Below, piece by piece: positions 14,584 to 25,121 of a stretch of 64,000 nucleotides of DNA. This stretch comes from Microbacterium testaceum (lineage in GTDB: Bacteria > Actinomycetota > Actinomycetes > Actinomycetales > Microbacteriaceae). A program made the position numbers and the translations under genes. Under the pieces are notes generated by a model that was given only the letters and a program-made list of their open reading frames with translations, had not been told where the DNA came from and searched no databases. The DNA lies in NCBI RefSeq assembly GCF_006539145.1, contig NZ_BJML01000008.1, positions 62,001 to 126,000 on the forward strand, read 5' to 3'. Positions within the stretch are counted from its first letter, which is position 1; the number at the start of each line of letters is the position of its first letter.

Positions 14584-17500
14584 ATGACCTACCCACGCCC
14601 CTCATCCTTCGGCTCGGCCGCCGACGCGTCGAACACGACACCGGATGCCACGACCCCGATGTCCGGCCCGGGAGCTGCGTCGTCGGCATCCGTCGTCCCG
14701 AGCCCCCGCTTTCCGGCCATCGAAGACGACACGCTCGCTTTCTGGAAGAGCGACGACACGTTCCGCGCCTCGATCGCGAACCGCGAGGGTGCCCAAGAGT
14801 GGGTGTTCTACGACGGCCCGCCCTTCGCCAACGGTCTGCCGCACTACGGACATCTGCTCACGGGGTACGCGAAAGACGTCTTCCCGCGCTTCCAGACCAT
14901 GCGCGGCAAGAAAGTCGACCGCGTGTTCGGGTGGGACACGCACGGGCTCCCCGCCGAGCTCGAGGCGATGAAGCAGCTCGGCATCACCGAGAAGGACGAG
15001 ATCGAGGCCATGGGCGTGGCCACCTTCAACGCGAAGGCCCGCGAGTCGGTGCTCGAGTACACGCGCGAGTGGCAGGACTACGTCACGCGCCAGGCGCGCT
15101 GGGTCGACTTCGACCGCGGGTACAAGACGCTCGACACGACCTACATGGAGAGCGTGCTCTGGGCGTTCAAGACGCTCCACGACAAGGGCCTCGCCTACGA
15201 GGGCTACCGCGTGCTGCCGTACTGCTGGCGCGACGAGACGCCCCTGTCGACGCACGAGCTGCGTATGGACGACGACGTCTACAAGATGCGGCAGGACCCC
15301 TCGGTCACCGTGACCTTCCCGCTCGTCGGGGCGAAGGCCGAAGCGCTGGGCCTCACCGGCGTCCGAGCGCTCGCCTGGACGACGACGCCGTGGACGCTGC
15401 CCACGAACCTCGCGCTGGCGGTGGGTCCCGGCATCCGGTACGCGGTCATCGAGGGCGGACCCGGCGGCGCCGCCGACGTGCACCGCGCGCCCGACGGCAC
15501 TCCCGACGAGGCGTTCGAGGCCGTCGCGCACCGGTACCTGCTCGCCGAGGACCTGCTGGCGAACTACGCCAAAGACCTCGGATACGACAGCGCGGATGCC
15601 GCCCGCGAGGCCGTTCAGAGAACGATCCTGGGCTCCGAGCTGGAGGGCGTGTCGTACGACCGCCTGTTCGACTACTACGCCGACGCCGAGACGTGGGGGA
15701 CCGGCAACGCCTGGAAGATCCTCGTCGACGACTACGTCACCGTGTCCGACGGCACCGGCATCGTGCACCAGGCGCCGGCCTACGGTGAGGACGACAAGCG
15801 CCTCGCGGATGCGGCGGGCCTGCCCACGATCATCTCGCTCGATGACGGCGGCCGGTTCCTGTCGGCCGTGACCGACGTCGAGGGCGAACTGTGGCTCGAC
15901 GCGAACCGTCCGTTGATCCGGATGCTCAAGCAGAGCGGGCGTCTGCTGCGCGAAGCGTCGTACGAGCACTCGTACCCGCACTGCTGGCGCTGCCGGAACC
16001 CCCTCATCTACAAGGCCGTGTCGAGCTGGTTCGTGCGCGTGACCGACATCAAGGATGATCTGCTGGCGAACAACCAGCAGATCACGTGGGTGCCCGAGAA
16101 CGTCAAGGAGGGCCAGTTCGGCAAGTGGCTCGAGGGCGCGCGCGACTGGTCGATCAGCCGCAACCGCTATTGGGGCTCGCCGATCCCGGTGTGGAAGAGC
16201 GACGACCCGAACCACCCGCGCGTCGACGTGTACGGGTCTCTCGCCGAGATGGAGGCCGACTTCGGTCGCCTGCCGGTGAACGCCGACGGCGAGGTCGACC
16301 TGCACCGCCCCTACATCGACGACCTCACGCGCCCGAACCCCGACGACCCCACCGGGCAGTCGACGATGCGCCGCATCGAAGACGTGCTGGACGTGTGGTT
16401 CGACTCGGGCTCGATGCCGTTCGCGCAGGTGCACTATCCGTTCGAGAATCACGAGTGGTTCGACGAGCACGCCCCGGCCGACTTCATCGTCGAGTACATC
16501 GGTCAGACCCGCGGCTGGTTCTACGTCATGCACGTGCTCTCGACCGCGCTGTTCGACCGCCCGGCGTACACCGGGGTGTCGTGCCACGGCATCGTGCTCG
16601 GCAACGACGGCCAGAAGATGTCGAAGTCGCTTCGCAACTACCCCGACGTGCGCGAGGTGTTCGACCGCGACGGTTCGGACGCCATGCGCTGGTTCCTCAT
16701 GTCGTCGAGCGTGCTGCGCGGCGGCAATCTCGTCGTGACCGAGGAGGGCATCCGCGGGGGCGTGCGCGAGTTCCTGTTGCCGTTGTGGAACGCGTGGTAT
16801 TTCTTCGCGACCTACGCGAACGCCTCCGGCACCGACGGCTACACCGCCGAGTGGCGCACCGACTCGACCGACGTGCTCGACCGCTACATCCTCGCCCTGA
16901 CCGGCGACCTCGTGCAGGGCGTCGCCGCCGACCTCGAGGGACTCGACTCCACGACCGCGGCCGAGCGCCTGCGCGACTTCGCCGAGGTGCTGACCAACTG
17001 GTACATCCGCCGCTCGCGCGACCGCTTCTGGGTGGGCGTGACCGACGACCCGACGAGCCGCGAGGCCTTCGACACGCTGTACACGGTGCTCGAGACGCTG
17101 ACCCGAGTCGCCGCCCCGCTGCTGCCGCTGGTCACCGAGCGCGTGTGGCAGGGCCTCACGGGCGGACGGAGCGTCCACCTGACCGACTGGCCCGACGCCT
17201 CGGCGTTCCCCGCCGCGGAAGACATCCGCACCGCGATGGACACCGTGCGCGAGGTCTCGAGCGTCGCCAACGCGCTGCGCAAGCGCGAGGGAAAGCGCGT
17301 GCGCCTGCCGCTGCCGCGTCTGACGGTGGTGACCCCGGATGCCGTGGGCTTGGCGCAGTTCGACGACATCCTCCGCGAGGAGCTCAACGTGAAGAGCGTC
17401 GAGCAGGTCGCCCTGCAAGACGGCACGGCCGCCGAGTACGGCATCACGCACCGCCTCTCGGTCAACGCGCGCGCGGCCGGACCTCGCCTGGGCAAGCAGG

Positions 17501-18021
17501 TGCAGCAGGCGATCAAGGCCGCCCGTGAGGGCGACTGGAGCGAGGTCGACGGACAGGTCGTCGCGGGCGGCATCGCCCTCGATCCCGCCGAGTACGACCT
17601 GGTCGTCGAGACCGCGGGTCGCCCCGAGGGCGAGGCGCTGGCCGTGCTCGCGGGCGGCGGCTTCGTGCTGCTCGACACCGTTACCACCCCCGAGCTCGAG
17701 GCCGAGGGCCTGGCGCGAGACATGATCCGCGGCATCCAGGACACCCGCAAGGCCGCCGGTTTCGACGTGAGCGACCGGATCTTCCTCTCGCTCACCTTCG
17801 TCGAAGACGCCGACGCACAGGCCGTGGCCCAGGCGTTCGACGGTGCGGGCGTGGCATCAGAGACCCTCGCCGAGGCCGTCGTGCTCGCCGGTCCCGAGGG
17901 TCGCCTGATCGAGCGCGGCGACTTCGCGCCCGCCGAATACGAGACGGTGATCGCCGCCAAGACCTACGCGAACGTCGGTGCCGTCACGGTGGCCGTCGCA
18001 CGGATCGGAGCCTCCGCATGA
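14584..18021 (+). CDS. ileS: Isoleucine--tRNA ligase
   Basis: A 1145-residue class I synthetase charging tRNA-Ile, of the longer type usual in Actinobacteria. The HIGH motif reads HYGH at residues 87-90, KMSKS is near residue 677 ([12 protein letters not shown]), and [11 protein letters not shown] precedes it. The first ~40 residues are a Ser/Thr/Ala/Pro-rich extension before the catalytic core. The start follows GGAG at 14576-14579, which is the site controlled by the T-box. Its stop overlaps folC (ATGA). Confidence 0.96.
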   Translation: MTYPRPSSFGSAADASNTTPDATTPMSGPGAASSASVVPSPRFPAIEDDTLAFWKSDDTFRASIANREGAQEWVFYDGPPFANGLPHYGHLLTGYAKDVFPRFQTMRGKKVDRVFGWDTHGLPAELEAMKQLGITEKDEIEAMGVATFNAKARESVLEYTREWQDYVTRQARWVDFDRGYKTLDTTYMESVLWAFKTLHDKGLAYEGYRVLPYCWRDETPLSTHELRMDDDVYKMRQDPSVTVTFPLVGAKAEALGLTGVRALAWTTTPWTLPTNLALAVGPGIRYAVIEGGPGGAADVHRAPDGTPDEAFEAVAHRYLLAEDLLANYAKDLGYDSADAAREAVQRTILGSELEGVSYDRLFDYYADAETWGTGNAWKILVDDYVTVSDGTGIVHQAPAYGEDDKRLADAAGLPTIISLDDGGRFLSAVTDVEGELWLDANRPLIRMLKQSGRLLREASYEHSYPHCWRCRNPLIYKAVSSWFVRVTDIKDDLLANNQQITWVPENVKEGQFGKWLEGARDWSISRNRYWGSPIPVWKSDDPNHPRVDVYGSLAEMEADFGRLPVNADGEVDLHRPYIDDLTRPNPDDPTGQSTMRRIEDVLDVWFDSGSMPFAQVHYPFENHEWFDEHAPADFIVEYIGQTRGWFYVMHVLSTALFDRPAYTGVSCHGIVLGNDGQKMSKSLRNYPDVREVFDRDGSDAMRWFLMSSSVLRGGNLVVTEEGIRGGVREFLLPLWNAWYFFATYANASGTDGYTAEWRTDSTDVLDRYILALTGDLVQGVAADLEGLDSTTAAERLRDFAEVLTNWYIRRSRDRFWVGVTDDPTSREAFDTLYTVLETLTRVAAPLLPLVTERVWQGLTGGRSVHLTDWPDASAFPAAEDIRTAMDTVREVSSVANALRKREGKRVRLPLPRLTVVTPDAVGLAQFDDILREELNVKSVEQVALQDGTAAEYGITHRLSVNARAAGPRLGKQVQQAIKAAREGDWSEVDGQVVAGGIALDPAEYDLVVETAGRPEGEALAVLAGGGFVLLDTVTTPELEAEGLARDMIRGIQDTRKAAGFDVSDRIFLSLTFVEDADAQAVAQAFDGAGVASETLAEAVVLAGPEGRLIERGDFAPAEYETVIAAKTYANVGAVTVAVARIGASA

Positions 18022-19370
18022 GCGACCGGACCAGGGCGGATGCCGTCTACTCGGCGCTGCTCGAACGACAGGGCGAGCAGTGGGTGCAGCCGCGCGTCGA
18101 GCGCACGCGCCGCGTGCTCGAACTGCTGGCCGACCCGCAGCGCACGTACCGCGTCATCCATGTGACGGGCACGAACGGCAAGACGTCGACCAGCCGCATG
18201 ATCGAGAGCCTGCTGCGCGCGATGGGGCTTCGTACGGGCCTGTTCACCAGCCCGCACCTGGAGCGCTTCACCGAGCGGATCCTCATCGACGGCGAGCCCG
18301 TGGCCGATGCGGCGATCGCCGACGCGTGGGACGAGATCCAGCCGTTCGTCGAGATGGTGGATGCCGAGCTGGCCGCGGCCGACGACGCGCCGCTGACGTT
18401 CTTCGAACTGCTGACCGTGCTCGCCTTCGTCGTGTGCGCCGATGCCCCGATCGACGTGCTCGTGCTCGAGGTCGGCATGGGCGGGGAGTGGGACTCCACC
18501 AACACCGCCGACGGCGATGTCGCGGTGTTCGCCCCCATCGACATCGACCACATCGACCGTCTCGGCTCCACGATCGCCGAGATCGCGACCGTCAAGGCGG
18601 GGATCATCAAACCCGGCGCCGCCGTCGTGTCGGCCGCGCAGCCGGAGGAAGCGCTGCGGGTGATCCGCCTTCGCGCCGAGAAGGAGGGGGCCACGGTCGC
18701 CGTGGCCGGCGAGGGTTTTGCCCTGGAGGGCCAGACCCTGGCGGTGGGCGGGCAGCAGCTCGATATCCGCGGTGTCGCCGGCACGTACTCCGAGGTCTAC
18801 CTCCCCCTCTACGGTGCGCATCAGGGCGCCAACGCCGCCCTCGCGGTCGCCGCGGTCGAGTCGCTCATCGGCGGCGGCACGCAGCCCCTCGCGGCCGACG
18901 TGATCGCCGATGGTCTCGGCAACGCCACCTCACCCGGTCGCCTGCAGCTCCTCGGCACGTCGCCCACGGTCTTCGTCGACGCCGCGCACAACCCGCACGG
19001 CGCGCGCGCCCTCGTCGCCGCACTCGAGGAGTCGTTCGACATCGACGAGTGGGGCGCCGTGATCGGCATCCTCGAGGGAAAGGATGCCGCCGGCATCGTG
19101 TCGGCGCTCGTCCCGGGAGTTGCCCGTGTGTTCGCCACCGCCCCCGCCAGCGACCGCGCGACCGATCCCGACGTCATCGCCGACATCGCCGAGGCGGCCG
19201 AGCTGCCGGTCACCGTCCACTCCACGCTCGAAGACGCCGCGGACGCGGCTCGGTCGTGGGCTGCGGAGTCGGACCGCCGAGCCGTTGTCATCGCCGGGTC
19301 CGTCGTGCTCGCCGGTGAAGCCCTGCGCCTCGCCGACCTCGAAGACTGGAAGTCCGGGTCGCAGGGATGA
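18018..19370 (+). CDS. folC: Folylpolyglutamate synthase / dihydrofolate synthase
   Basis: A 450-residue Mur-ligase-fold enzyme that adds glutamate to folates (and to dihydropteroate if bifunctional). The ATP loop GTNGKTS is at residues 51-57, followed by GLFTSPHL and [13 protein letters not shown], all characteristic of Fol[10 protein letters not shown] marks the C-terminal glutamate ligase domain. It is coupled to ileS upstream and to the DUF4233 gene downstream, both by ATGA overlaps. Confidence 0.95.
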   Translation: MSDRTRADAVYSALLERQGEQWVQPRVERTRRVLELLADPQRTYRVIHVTGTNGKTSTSRMIESLLRAMGLRTGLFTSPHLERFTERILIDGEPVADAAIADAWDEIQPFVEMVDAELAAADDAPLTFFELLTVLAFVVCADAPIDVLVLEVGMGGEWDSTNTADGDVAVFAPIDIDHIDRLGSTIAEIATVKAGIIKPGAAVVSAAQPEEALRVIRLRAEKEGATVAVAGEGFALEGQTLAVGGQQLDIRGVAGTYSEVYLPLYGAHQGANAALAVAAVESLIGGGTQPLAADVIADGLGNATSPGRLQLLGTSPTVFVDAAHNPHGARALVAALEESFDIDEWGAVIGILEGKDAAGIVSALVPGVARVFATAPASDRATDPDVIADIAEAAELPVTVHSTLEDAADAARSWAAESDRRAVVIAGSVVLAGEALRLADLEDWKSGSQG

Positions 19371-19780
19371 GCCCCCGCGAATCTCGCGTCCCGCGCCCCC
19401 GTCGTCAACGCGGCGCCCAGGAGTCTCTCGGCGCCGTCGTCCTCGGCTTCGAGTCGATCATCGTGTTCCTCGGCGGCCTCGTGGTCTACGGCCTCAAGGT
19501 GCTGCCCCTCGGTATCGAGCCGTGGTGGGGGATCGTCGGAGGCGTCGTCATGGCGATCGCGATGGTCGCCGTATCGGGATCGCTCCGGCACCGCTGGGCG
19601 CTGTTCGCCGGGTGGGGGCTGCAGGTCGTGCTGCTGCTCGGAGGCTTCCTCGTTCCGGCCCTCGCCGTCGTCGCCGTCATTTTCGGCGGCATGTGGGCGT
19701 ATGCGACGATCAAGGGAGCGGCGCTCGACCGGCAGAACGCCCGACGCGCCGCTTCCCCCGACCTCTCGAACGGAGAATGA
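19367..19780 (+). CDS. DUF4233 small membrane protein
   Basis: A 137-residue protein with an Arg-rich N-terminus and four hydrophobic segments (about residues 22-45, 50-68, 73-95 and 95-115). It matches the DUF4233 type commonly found between folC and ndk in Actinobacteria. No catalytic motif is visible; function unknown. The start overlaps the folC stop, and ndk starts 4 bases after it, so the three genes form one operon. Confidence 0.82.
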   Translation: MSPRESRVPRPRRQRGAQESLGAVVLGFESIIVFLGGLVVYGLKVLPLGIEPWWGIVGGVVMAIAMVAVSGSLRHRWALFAGWGLQVVLLLGGFLVPALAVVAVIFGGMWAYATIKGAALDRQNARRAASPDLSNGE

Positions 19781-19783
19781 CCC

Positions 19784-20200
19784 ATGGCTACCGAAGAGAC
19801 CCTCGTCCTCGTCAAGCCCGACGGCGTCGCCCGCGGCCTCACCGGCGCGATCCTCGCGCGCATCGAGGCGAAGGGCTATGCCCTCGTCGACATCCGCCTC
19901 GTCGAGCCCGACCGCGAGACCCTCGCCCGGCACTACGCCGAGCACGAGGGAAAGCCCTTCTACGAGCCGCTGCTCGAGTTCATGATGTCGGGCCCCTCCG
20001 TCGCGATCCGCCTCGCCGGCAACCGCGTCATCGAGGGCTTCCGCTCGCTCGCGGGCACGACCGATCCCACCACCGCCGCCCCCGGCACGATCCGCGGCGA
20101 CTTCGGCCGCGACTGGGGCCTCAAGGTGCAGCAGAACCTCGTCCACGGATCCGACAGCGTCGAGTCCGCCGAGCGCGAGCTCGCAATCTGGTTCGCCTGA
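19784..20200 (+). CDS. ndk: Nucleoside diphosphate kinase
   Basis: A 138-residue enzyme of normal length that equalises NTP pools by transferring phosphate from ATP to NDPs. The phospho-accepting His is at residue 121 in NLVHGSDS; KPDGV near the N-terminus and RGDFGRD are family hallmarks. It ends the ileS-folC-DUF4233-ndk run and is followed by a strong terminator. Confidence 0.97.
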   Translation: MATEETLVLVKPDGVARGLTGAILARIEAKGYALVDIRLVEPDRETLARHYAEHEGKPFYEPLLEFMMSGPSVAIRLAGNRVIEGFRSLAGTTDPTTAAPGTIRGDFGRDWGLKVQQNLVHGSDSVESAERELAIWFA

Positions 20201-20213
20201 TCCCGGATGCCAT

Positions 20214-20247
20214 GAAGGCCGCCGCCCCGTGAGGGGTGGCGGCCTTC
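20214..20247 (+). terminator. Terminator after ndk
   Basis: A perfect 10-base stem GAAGGCCGCC (20214-20223) / GGCGGCCTTC (20238-20247) with a 14-base loop begins 13 bases after the ndk stop. The tail is only moderately T-rich (GTCGTTGT). Confidence 0.75.
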
Positions 20248-20368
20248 GTCGTTGTGCGCCGACTGTCTGAGAAGCCCGGCCCCGCGCGCCTCGGCCCCCG
20301 CGTGGAGGGGACCCGCGATGGTCGTGGCGGCCGGGCGACCTTCCCGGACTGCGCGGCGACCCGACGGC

Positions 20369-20965
20369 TCAGAGCTGAGACAGCACGTCCAGGCGCACCT
20401 GCGCCAGCACCGCGACGACCGCGAAAGCCACGATGGTCATGAGCGGCACCCAGACCATGAGACGGTCGGCGATCTCTTGCACGCGGGGGCGGGGGATGAC
20501 CCCCTCGCGCAGCACGTGCAACGTCACGACGAAAAACGAGGGGATGACGACCGACCATGTCACCATGCACCAGGGGCACAGCGTCCCCAGCACGAAAAGA
20601 CTCTGCCCGATGAGCCAGATCACGAAGCACAACGCGAAGACGAAGCCGAGCCAGAACAGCGCCCAGAACCACCGTGCGAACCGGGCACCGGCCAGCAGTG
20701 CCATTCCGACGACGATGGGGGCGATCCAGGCACCCAGCCCGATGATCGGGTTGGGGAAGCCGAACACGCTGCCCTGCGCGGACTCGAGGTTCGTGGAGCA
20801 CTGGACCAGCACACTGAAGTCACAGGATGCCGCGGCCCCCGGATTCATCAGCTGATGAAAGCGCTCCATGGTGAGTGAAAACGCCGCCCACCAGCCCACC
20901 ACCCCCGCGAAGACCAGCCAGATCGCGACGACGATCGGACGGCGGGGAATGACGGTTTCGCTCAT
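20369..20965 (-). CDS. Vitamin K epoxide reductase (VKOR) family membrane protein
   Basis: A 198-residue protein with about five membrane segments. Two cysteine pairs match VKOR: a loop pair CDFSVLVQC near residues 48-56, and the active-site C-P-W-C near residue 130. Bacterial VKOR homologues re-oxidise DsbA-like proteins using menaquinone and so drive disulfide formation outside the membrane. No DsbA-like gene is adjacent here. It faces the ndk terminator and is preceded by an unrelated orphan gene on the same strand. Confidence 0.9.
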   Translation of the reverse strand: MSETVIPRRPIVVAIWLVFAGVVGWWAAFSLTMERFHQLMNPGAAASCDFSVLVQCSTNLESAQGSVFGFPNPIIGLGAWIAPIVVGMALLAGARFARWFWALFWLGFVFALCFVIWLIGQSLFVLGTLCPWCMVTWSVVIPSFFVVTLHVLREGVIPRPRVQEIADRLMVWVPLMTIVAFAVVAVLAQVRLDVLSQL

Positions 20966-21011
20966 GCCGTGATTCTCTCACCGCGCCGCTATGGGGTCGC
21001 TTTGAACGGGT

Positions 21012-21374
21012 TCACTCGTGAGTCGCGAAGACGCTGTGGTCGACGACCTCGCCCGTGAAGAGGTCGAGACCCGGGGGAGGACCGCTGTCTCGCGCGGCAT
21101 AGTGCGCCTCCCATACGGCGACGGAGTTCGCGTACGCCGTGTCGTTGTGGGTGTCAAGCGGACTCGCAGGCCCGGGCATGAGCACCCGGTTCACATTGGG
21201 CGGTGTCTCGTCGAACGCGTGCCCGTCGAGGGTCGGCACAACCTCCGCGAGGTGCGGGAAAGCATGAACGGGAACGTCGCGCAGGATGCCGAAGAAGTCG
21301 ATGGGCGATCCGTTCGTCACGACACCCACGGTGTTGTCGGCGAACGTGCGATCCGAAGAGGGATGAGCGGGCAT
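21012..21374 (-). CDS. Hypothetical protein of unknown family
   Basis: A 120-residue soluble protein. ATG 21374 is preceded by GGGGAGGG at a good distance; an upstream GTG at 21416 would add 14 residues. It has many Pro, Asp and His residues (for example DETPPNVNRVLMPG and NDTAYANSVAVWEAHYAARD) and no membrane segment. I recognise no family. It lies 46 bases upstream of the VKOR-like gene and may share its transcript. Confidence 0.55.
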   Translation of the reverse strand: MPAHPSSDRTFADNTVGVVTNGSPIDFFGILRDVPVHAFPHLAEVVPTLDGHAFDETPPNVNRVLMPGPASPLDTHNDTAYANSVAVWEAHYAARDSGPPPGLDLFTGEVVDHSVFATHE

Positions 21375-21500
21375 GATCCCTCCCCGGCTGGCCCCCTTCG
21401 CCGGAGCTTCGACCATATCGAGGCCCCGCCCGGCGCGAAATGTCCCCGTCGATGGGTATCGGCAATCGCGCCGGTCGTGGGCGTTCCCGGCACTTCGTGC

Positions 21501-21693
21501 GATAATGAAGGCCGATGTGACCGCGGCCGCGCCGCAGGAACATCACCCAGAAGACTTCGGGCGATGACCGCCCTTCGCAGCCCGGGCCGCAGGCCGGCTG
21601 CAGACCGAGTGAGTTCGCGGCCCCGCCGGGTGCGGCGCCGCATGAGATTTCGTCGGACGACGCGCGGTGTCGTCCGCCAGGGAGTACCCCGAC
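21501..21693 (+). promoter_or_regulatory. Promoter and long leader of the ribonuclease E/G gene
   Basis: GATAAT at 21501-21506 is the best -10 box in the 319-base gap 21375-21693, giving an mRNA leader of about 180 bases. The leader is GC-rich and can fold extensively (for example around 21575-21605). Ribonuclease E genes in other bacteria limit their own expression through cleavage of such leaders; this is a possibility here, not shown. The rest of the gap shows no gene. Confidence 0.45.
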
Positions 21694-24234
21694 ATGGCCG
21701 ATGTGACAGACGAACAGAACCCCACCGACGAGACGCCGATCTCTCGCGACACCGCCACCTCCGACGTCGCCCCCGTCGTCGACGAAGAAGAGGCTGCGGT
21801 CCAGGATGCCGAAGACGCGGCCGCCGACGACACCGAGGCGCCCGCGGTGCTCGACGTGGAGGACATCCCCGCCGCCGCGGACGACCGGTCTGAGGTCGAC
21901 GCGTCGGAGCAGTCCGCTCCGACTGCGGATGAGGTCGCGCCGATCGCTGAGGCCGGGGTGCCGGCATCCGCTTCCGCCTCGGAGGACTCGACACCCGCCG
22001 AGAGGGAGACGGAGCAGCCCGAGGTCGCTCCCGCTCAGGCCGTGACCCCCGCCGAGCCCGAGACGCCCGCCCGTCCGACCGCCGTGTCGCTCGGCCTGCT
22101 TCCGGAGAACTTCGTATCCGCCGTCTCGACGGCCCTTCACTTCTATGCGCCCGCGCTTCCGCCCGTCGTGATCCGCGATGACTTCGACGACCGAGATGAC
22201 GAGAGCCCCAGCGAGCGCGTCTCGGCCAACGCCCGCCGTCGTAACCGCCGCCGCGGGGGAGCGAACGACACCCGTGACGATGCCCCCGATGCTCCCACCA
22301 CTCCGCCCGTGCGTCAGCGCGCGGTCGAGGTCATCACCGAGCCGCAGCGCATCAAGGGCTCCACGCGTCTCGAGGCGAAGAAGCAGCGTCGCCGTGACGG
22401 TCGCGAGGCCGGGCGTCGTCGCCCCGTCGTCACCGAGGCCGAATTCCTCGCCCGTCGCGAGGCCGTCGACCGCGTCATGGTCGTGCGCTCGAAGTCCGGT
22501 CGTATCCAGATCGCCGTCCTCGAAGACAACGTGCTCGTCGAGCACTACGTCGCACGCAACCAGGACGCCTCGCTCATCGGCAACGTCTACCTCGGTCGCG
22601 TGCAGAACGTGCTCCCCAGCATGGAGGCCGCGTTCGTCGACATCGGTCGCGGCCGCAACGCCGTGCTGTACTCCGGTGAGGTCGACTGGGACGGCGTCGA
22701 GACCAACAACCAGCCTCGCCGCATCGAGCTCGCCCTGAAGTCGGGGGACCGCGTCCTCGTGCAGGTCACGAAAGACCCCGTCGGGCACAAGGGCGCCCGC
22801 CTGACGAGCCAGATCTCGCTGCCGGGCCGCTACCTCGTGTACGTGCCGAACGGCACGATGAACGGCATCTCCCGCAAGCTTCCCGACACCGAGCGTGCGC
22901 GCCTGAAGAAGATCCTCAAAGAGGTGCTCCCCGAGTCGTCCGGTGTGATCGTGCGCACGGCCGCGGAGGGCGCTACCGAGGAGCAGTTGACCCTCGACGT
23001 ACAGCGCCTCACCTCCCAGTGGGAGCACGTGTCGAGCCAGGTCAAGACGATCCAGGCACCCGCCCTGTTGCACTCCGAGCCCGACCTGCTGGTGAAGATC
23101 GTGCGCGATGTCTTCAACGAGGACTTCACGCGCATGCTCATCCAGGGTGACGAGGCACTGCAGACGATCTCGTCGTACCTGCAGGGCGTCGCCCCCGACC
23201 TGCTCGAGCGGGTCGAGAAGTACGAGGGCGAGCAGGACCCGTTCGACGCGTTCCGCGTGACCGAGCAGATCGAGAAGGCACTCGACCGAAAGGTCTGGCT
23301 GCCGTCGGGCGGCTCGCTCGTGATCGACCGCACCGAGGCGATGACGGTAGTCGACGTCAACACCGGCAAGTTCGTCGGTTCGGGCGGCAACCTCGAAGAG
23401 ACCGTGACGAAGAACAACCTCGAGGCTGCCGAAGAGATCGTGCGCCAGCTTCGCCTGCGCGACATCGGCGGCATCATCGTCGTCGACTTCATCGACATGG
23501 TGCTCGAATCGAACCGCGACCTCGTGTTGCGTCGTCTCATCGAGTGCCTCAGCCGCGATCGCACGAAGCACCAGGTCGCCGAGGTCACCTCGCTCGGTCT
23601 CGTGCAGATGACCCGCAAGAAACTCGGCCTGGGCCTGCTCGAGACCTTCAGCGAGGCGTGCGAGGTGTGCGCCGGTCGCGGCGTCATCGTGCACCACGAC
23701 CCGGTGGCGAAGCACCGTCCCTCGGGCTCGTCGAACGGCAACAGCAACGGCTCGACCAACCGTCGCGGCCGTGGCAACAGCGGCGCCTCGAACGGGAACG
23801 GGAACAGCAACGGCAACGGTGGCGGCAACGCCTCCGCGCAGAACAGCGCCGGGGGAGCGGCTGCCCAGGCAGGGGGCACCCACGTGATCACCGAGGGCGT
23901 CAAGTCCGCTCTCGCACAGATCGCTGCATCGACCGTCAAGCCCAACCTCGACGACCCTGCCGTCGTCGAAGCGGCGGTCGTGGCATCCGTCGAGGCTGTC
24001 CTCGAGTCGAAGAGCGAAGCCGTCTCCGAAGCCCCTGCGCCGGCTCGCGAGAAGCGACCCCGCAAGAAGCGCGAGCCGAAGGCTCCGCGCACGGAGAAGG
24101 ACGCGCTCCTCGAGTCGGTGCTCGAGGCCCTGCCCGAGCCCAAGGCTCCGGGTCAGGGGCGCTCGCGTCGTCGTGTGACCACCGCGGCCCTGACGGGCAC
24201 CCCGGTGAACGCACAGCCGTCGACCGAGTCCTGA
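21694..24234 (+). CDS. rne: Ribonuclease E/G family endoribonuclease
   Basis: An 846-residue enzyme that starts mRNA decay and RNA processing. The first ~260 residues are an acidic, then Arg-rich extension. The S1 RNA-binding domain begins near residue 296 (GNVYLGRVQNVLPSMEAAFVDIG), the catalytic Asp cluster includes VVDVNTGKF near residues 552-559, and the zinc link reads CEVCAGRG near residue 656. The C-terminus is low-complexity, with Asn/Gly/Ser repeats and RRGRG, then a basic tail. This is the actinobacterial RNase E layout with the core flanked by disordered arms. ATG 21694 has AGGGAG at 21679-21684. Confidence 0.95.
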   Translation: MADVTDEQNPTDETPISRDTATSDVAPVVDEEEAAVQDAEDAAADDTEAPAVLDVEDIPAAADDRSEVDASEQSAPTADEVAPIAEAGVPASASASEDSTPAERETEQPEVAPAQAVTPAEPETPARPTAVSLGLLPENFVSAVSTALHFYAPALPPVVIRDDFDDRDDESPSERVSANARRRNRRRGGANDTRDDAPDAPTTPPVRQRAVEVITEPQRIKGSTRLEAKKQRRRDGREAGRRRPVVTEAEFLARREAVDRVMVVRSKSGRIQIAVLEDNVLVEHYVARNQDASLIGNVYLGRVQNVLPSMEAAFVDIGRGRNAVLYSGEVDWDGVETNNQPRRIELALKSGDRVLVQVTKDPVGHKGARLTSQISLPGRYLVYVPNGTMNGISRKLPDTERARLKKILKEVLPESSGVIVRTAAEGATEEQLTLDVQRLTSQWEHVSSQVKTIQAPALLHSEPDLLVKIVRDVFNEDFTRMLIQGDEALQTISSYLQGVAPDLLERVEKYEGEQDPFDAFRVTEQIEKALDRKVWLPSGGSLVIDRTEAMTVVDVNTGKFVGSGGNLEETVTKNNLEAAEEIVRQLRLRDIGGIIVVDFIDMVLESNRDLVLRRLIECLSRDRTKHQVAEVTSLGLVQMTRKKLGLGLLETFSEACEVCAGRGVIVHHDPVAKHRPSGSSNGNSNGSTNRRGRGNSGASNGNGNSNGNGGGNASAQNSAGGAAAQAGGTHVITEGVKSALAQIAASTVKPNLDDPAVVEAAVVASVEAVLESKSEAVSEAPAPAREKRPRKKREPKAPRTEKDALLESVLEALPEPKAPGQGRSRRRVTTAALTGTPVNAQPSTES

Positions 24235-24253
24235 ACCCGCGATTCCTCGCGTC

Positions 24254-24306
24254 AGGGGTCACCTTCGGTCGCAGAGCTTTGCTCGCAGTGACCGACGGTG
24301 ACCCCT
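24254..24306. terminator. Large dyad between rne and the DUF4031 gene, likely two-way terminator
   Basis: Arms of 17 bases with one mismatch (24254-24270 / 24290-24306), beginning AGGGGTCACC and ending GGTGACCCCT, enclose an inner GAGC/GCTC stem. It starts 20 bases after the rne stop and reaches the stop codon of the convergent DUF4031 gene, so it can end both transcripts. No T-run is present on either side. Confidence 0.6.
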
Positions 24307-24581
24307 CACCGTGTGGGACGCCGTTCTCGCGCCGTGATTCGAAGTCCCGAGGCGCGCAGCCGTCGCACGAGCTCCTTACCGCCCACGTGCTCGGCTCCCG
24401 CGCGCACCAGATCGGCGTGCCGCTCGTCGGGGACGTCGTAGTGGTCCAGGTCGAATGCCCGTCTGGGAATTCCGGCCGCCGCGGCGAAGGCATGGAGCTC
24501 GTCGAGATCGCTGTCGCTGACGAGATGAGCCCACAGCCGTCCGTGCGCGGGCCACTGCGGGTCGTCGATCAGGATCGCCAT
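24306..24581 (-). CDS. DUF4031 domain protein
   Basis: A 91-residue protein opening MAILIDDPQWPAHG and containing HLVSDSDLDELHAFAAAAGI and DHYDVP, which match the short DUF4031 family common in Actinobacteria. Function unknown. It is a single gene convergent with rne, ending in the shared dyad. Confidence 0.85.
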   Translation of the reverse strand: MAILIDDPQWPAHGRLWAHLVSDSDLDELHAFAAAAGIPRRAFDLDHYDVPDERHADLVRAGAEHVGGKELVRRLRASGLRITARERRPTR

Positions 24582-24618
24582 CCGAGAATCCTACGATCGA
24601 CACGCGGGTCGAATGCTT

Positions 24619-24794
24619 TTGCCGGATGCCGTGAGGTGAGCTAAACTTGACCCTTGGTGCGTCGCGTCCACTCCCGTGGGGAGCGTGACCCCGCGGGTTT
24701 GCTCGCCGGATCGCACCGAGACTTGGGCCGTGAGGCCCTCCCGACGTCATCAGACAACCGGAGCTCCGCGCTCCCGAACGAAAACAGGTGTGAA
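24619..24794 (+). promoter_or_regulatory. rplU promoter and leader
   Basis: A -35 TTGCCG (24619-24624) and -10 TAAACT (24642-24647) are separated by 17 bases, giving a start near 24654 and a leader of about 140 bases before rplU. Ribosomal protein leaders of this length are often regulatory; I cannot identify a known leader class here. Confidence 0.65.
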
Positions 24795-25103
24795 GTGGTT
24801 TACGCAGTTGTGCGCGCCGGCGGCCGCCAGGAGAAGGTCCAGGTCGGCACGGTCGTCGTGCTCGACCGCCAGAAGGCGAAGATCGGCGAGAGCATCCAGC
24901 TGCCCGCCGTCCTGTTCGTCGACGGCGACGCGGTCACGACCGACGCCGACAAGCTCGCGAAGGTCTCGGTCACGGCCGAGGTGCTCGGCGAGGAGCGCGG
25001 TCCGAAGATCGTGATCCAGAAGTTCAAGAACAAGACCGGCTACAAGAAGCGCCAGGGCCACCGTCAGGACCTCACGCGCGTCAAGATCACCGGCATCAAG
25101 TAA
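24795..25103 (+). CDS. rplU: 50S ribosomal protein L21
   Basis: A 102-residue large-subunit protein with the family's opening [14 protein letters not shown] and closing [12 protein letters not shown]. The GTG start at 24795 is fixed by the conserved N-terminus; AGGTG lies just upstream. It is followed 18 bases later by rpmA, the usual L21-L27-Obg arrangement. Confidence 0.97.
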   Translation: MVYAVVRAGGRQEKVQVGTVVVLDRQKAKIGESIQLPAVLFVDGDAVTTDADKLAKVSVTAEVLGEERGPKIVIQKFKNKTGYKKRQGHRQDLTRVKITGIK

Positions 25104-25121
25104 GAGCCAGGAGACGCAGAG

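Noticed and set aside
20261..20290. Partial match to the end of the ileS-upstream palindromic repeat (TGTCTGAGAAGCCCGG).
   Set aside because: Only about 15 of 20 bases fit, and no matching second arm is found; treated as chance or a remnant not worth calling.
23727..23860. Tandem AAC/GGC-rich stretch as a possible microsatellite or CRISPR-like array.
   Set aside because: It is in frame and encodes the Asn/Gly linker of RNase E; there are no equal-length repeats and spacers.
24254..24306. Large dyad as a third member of the palindromic repeat family.
   Set aside because: Its arm sequence is unrelated to the 14154 repeats, and its place between two convergent gene ends is explained by a two-way terminator.
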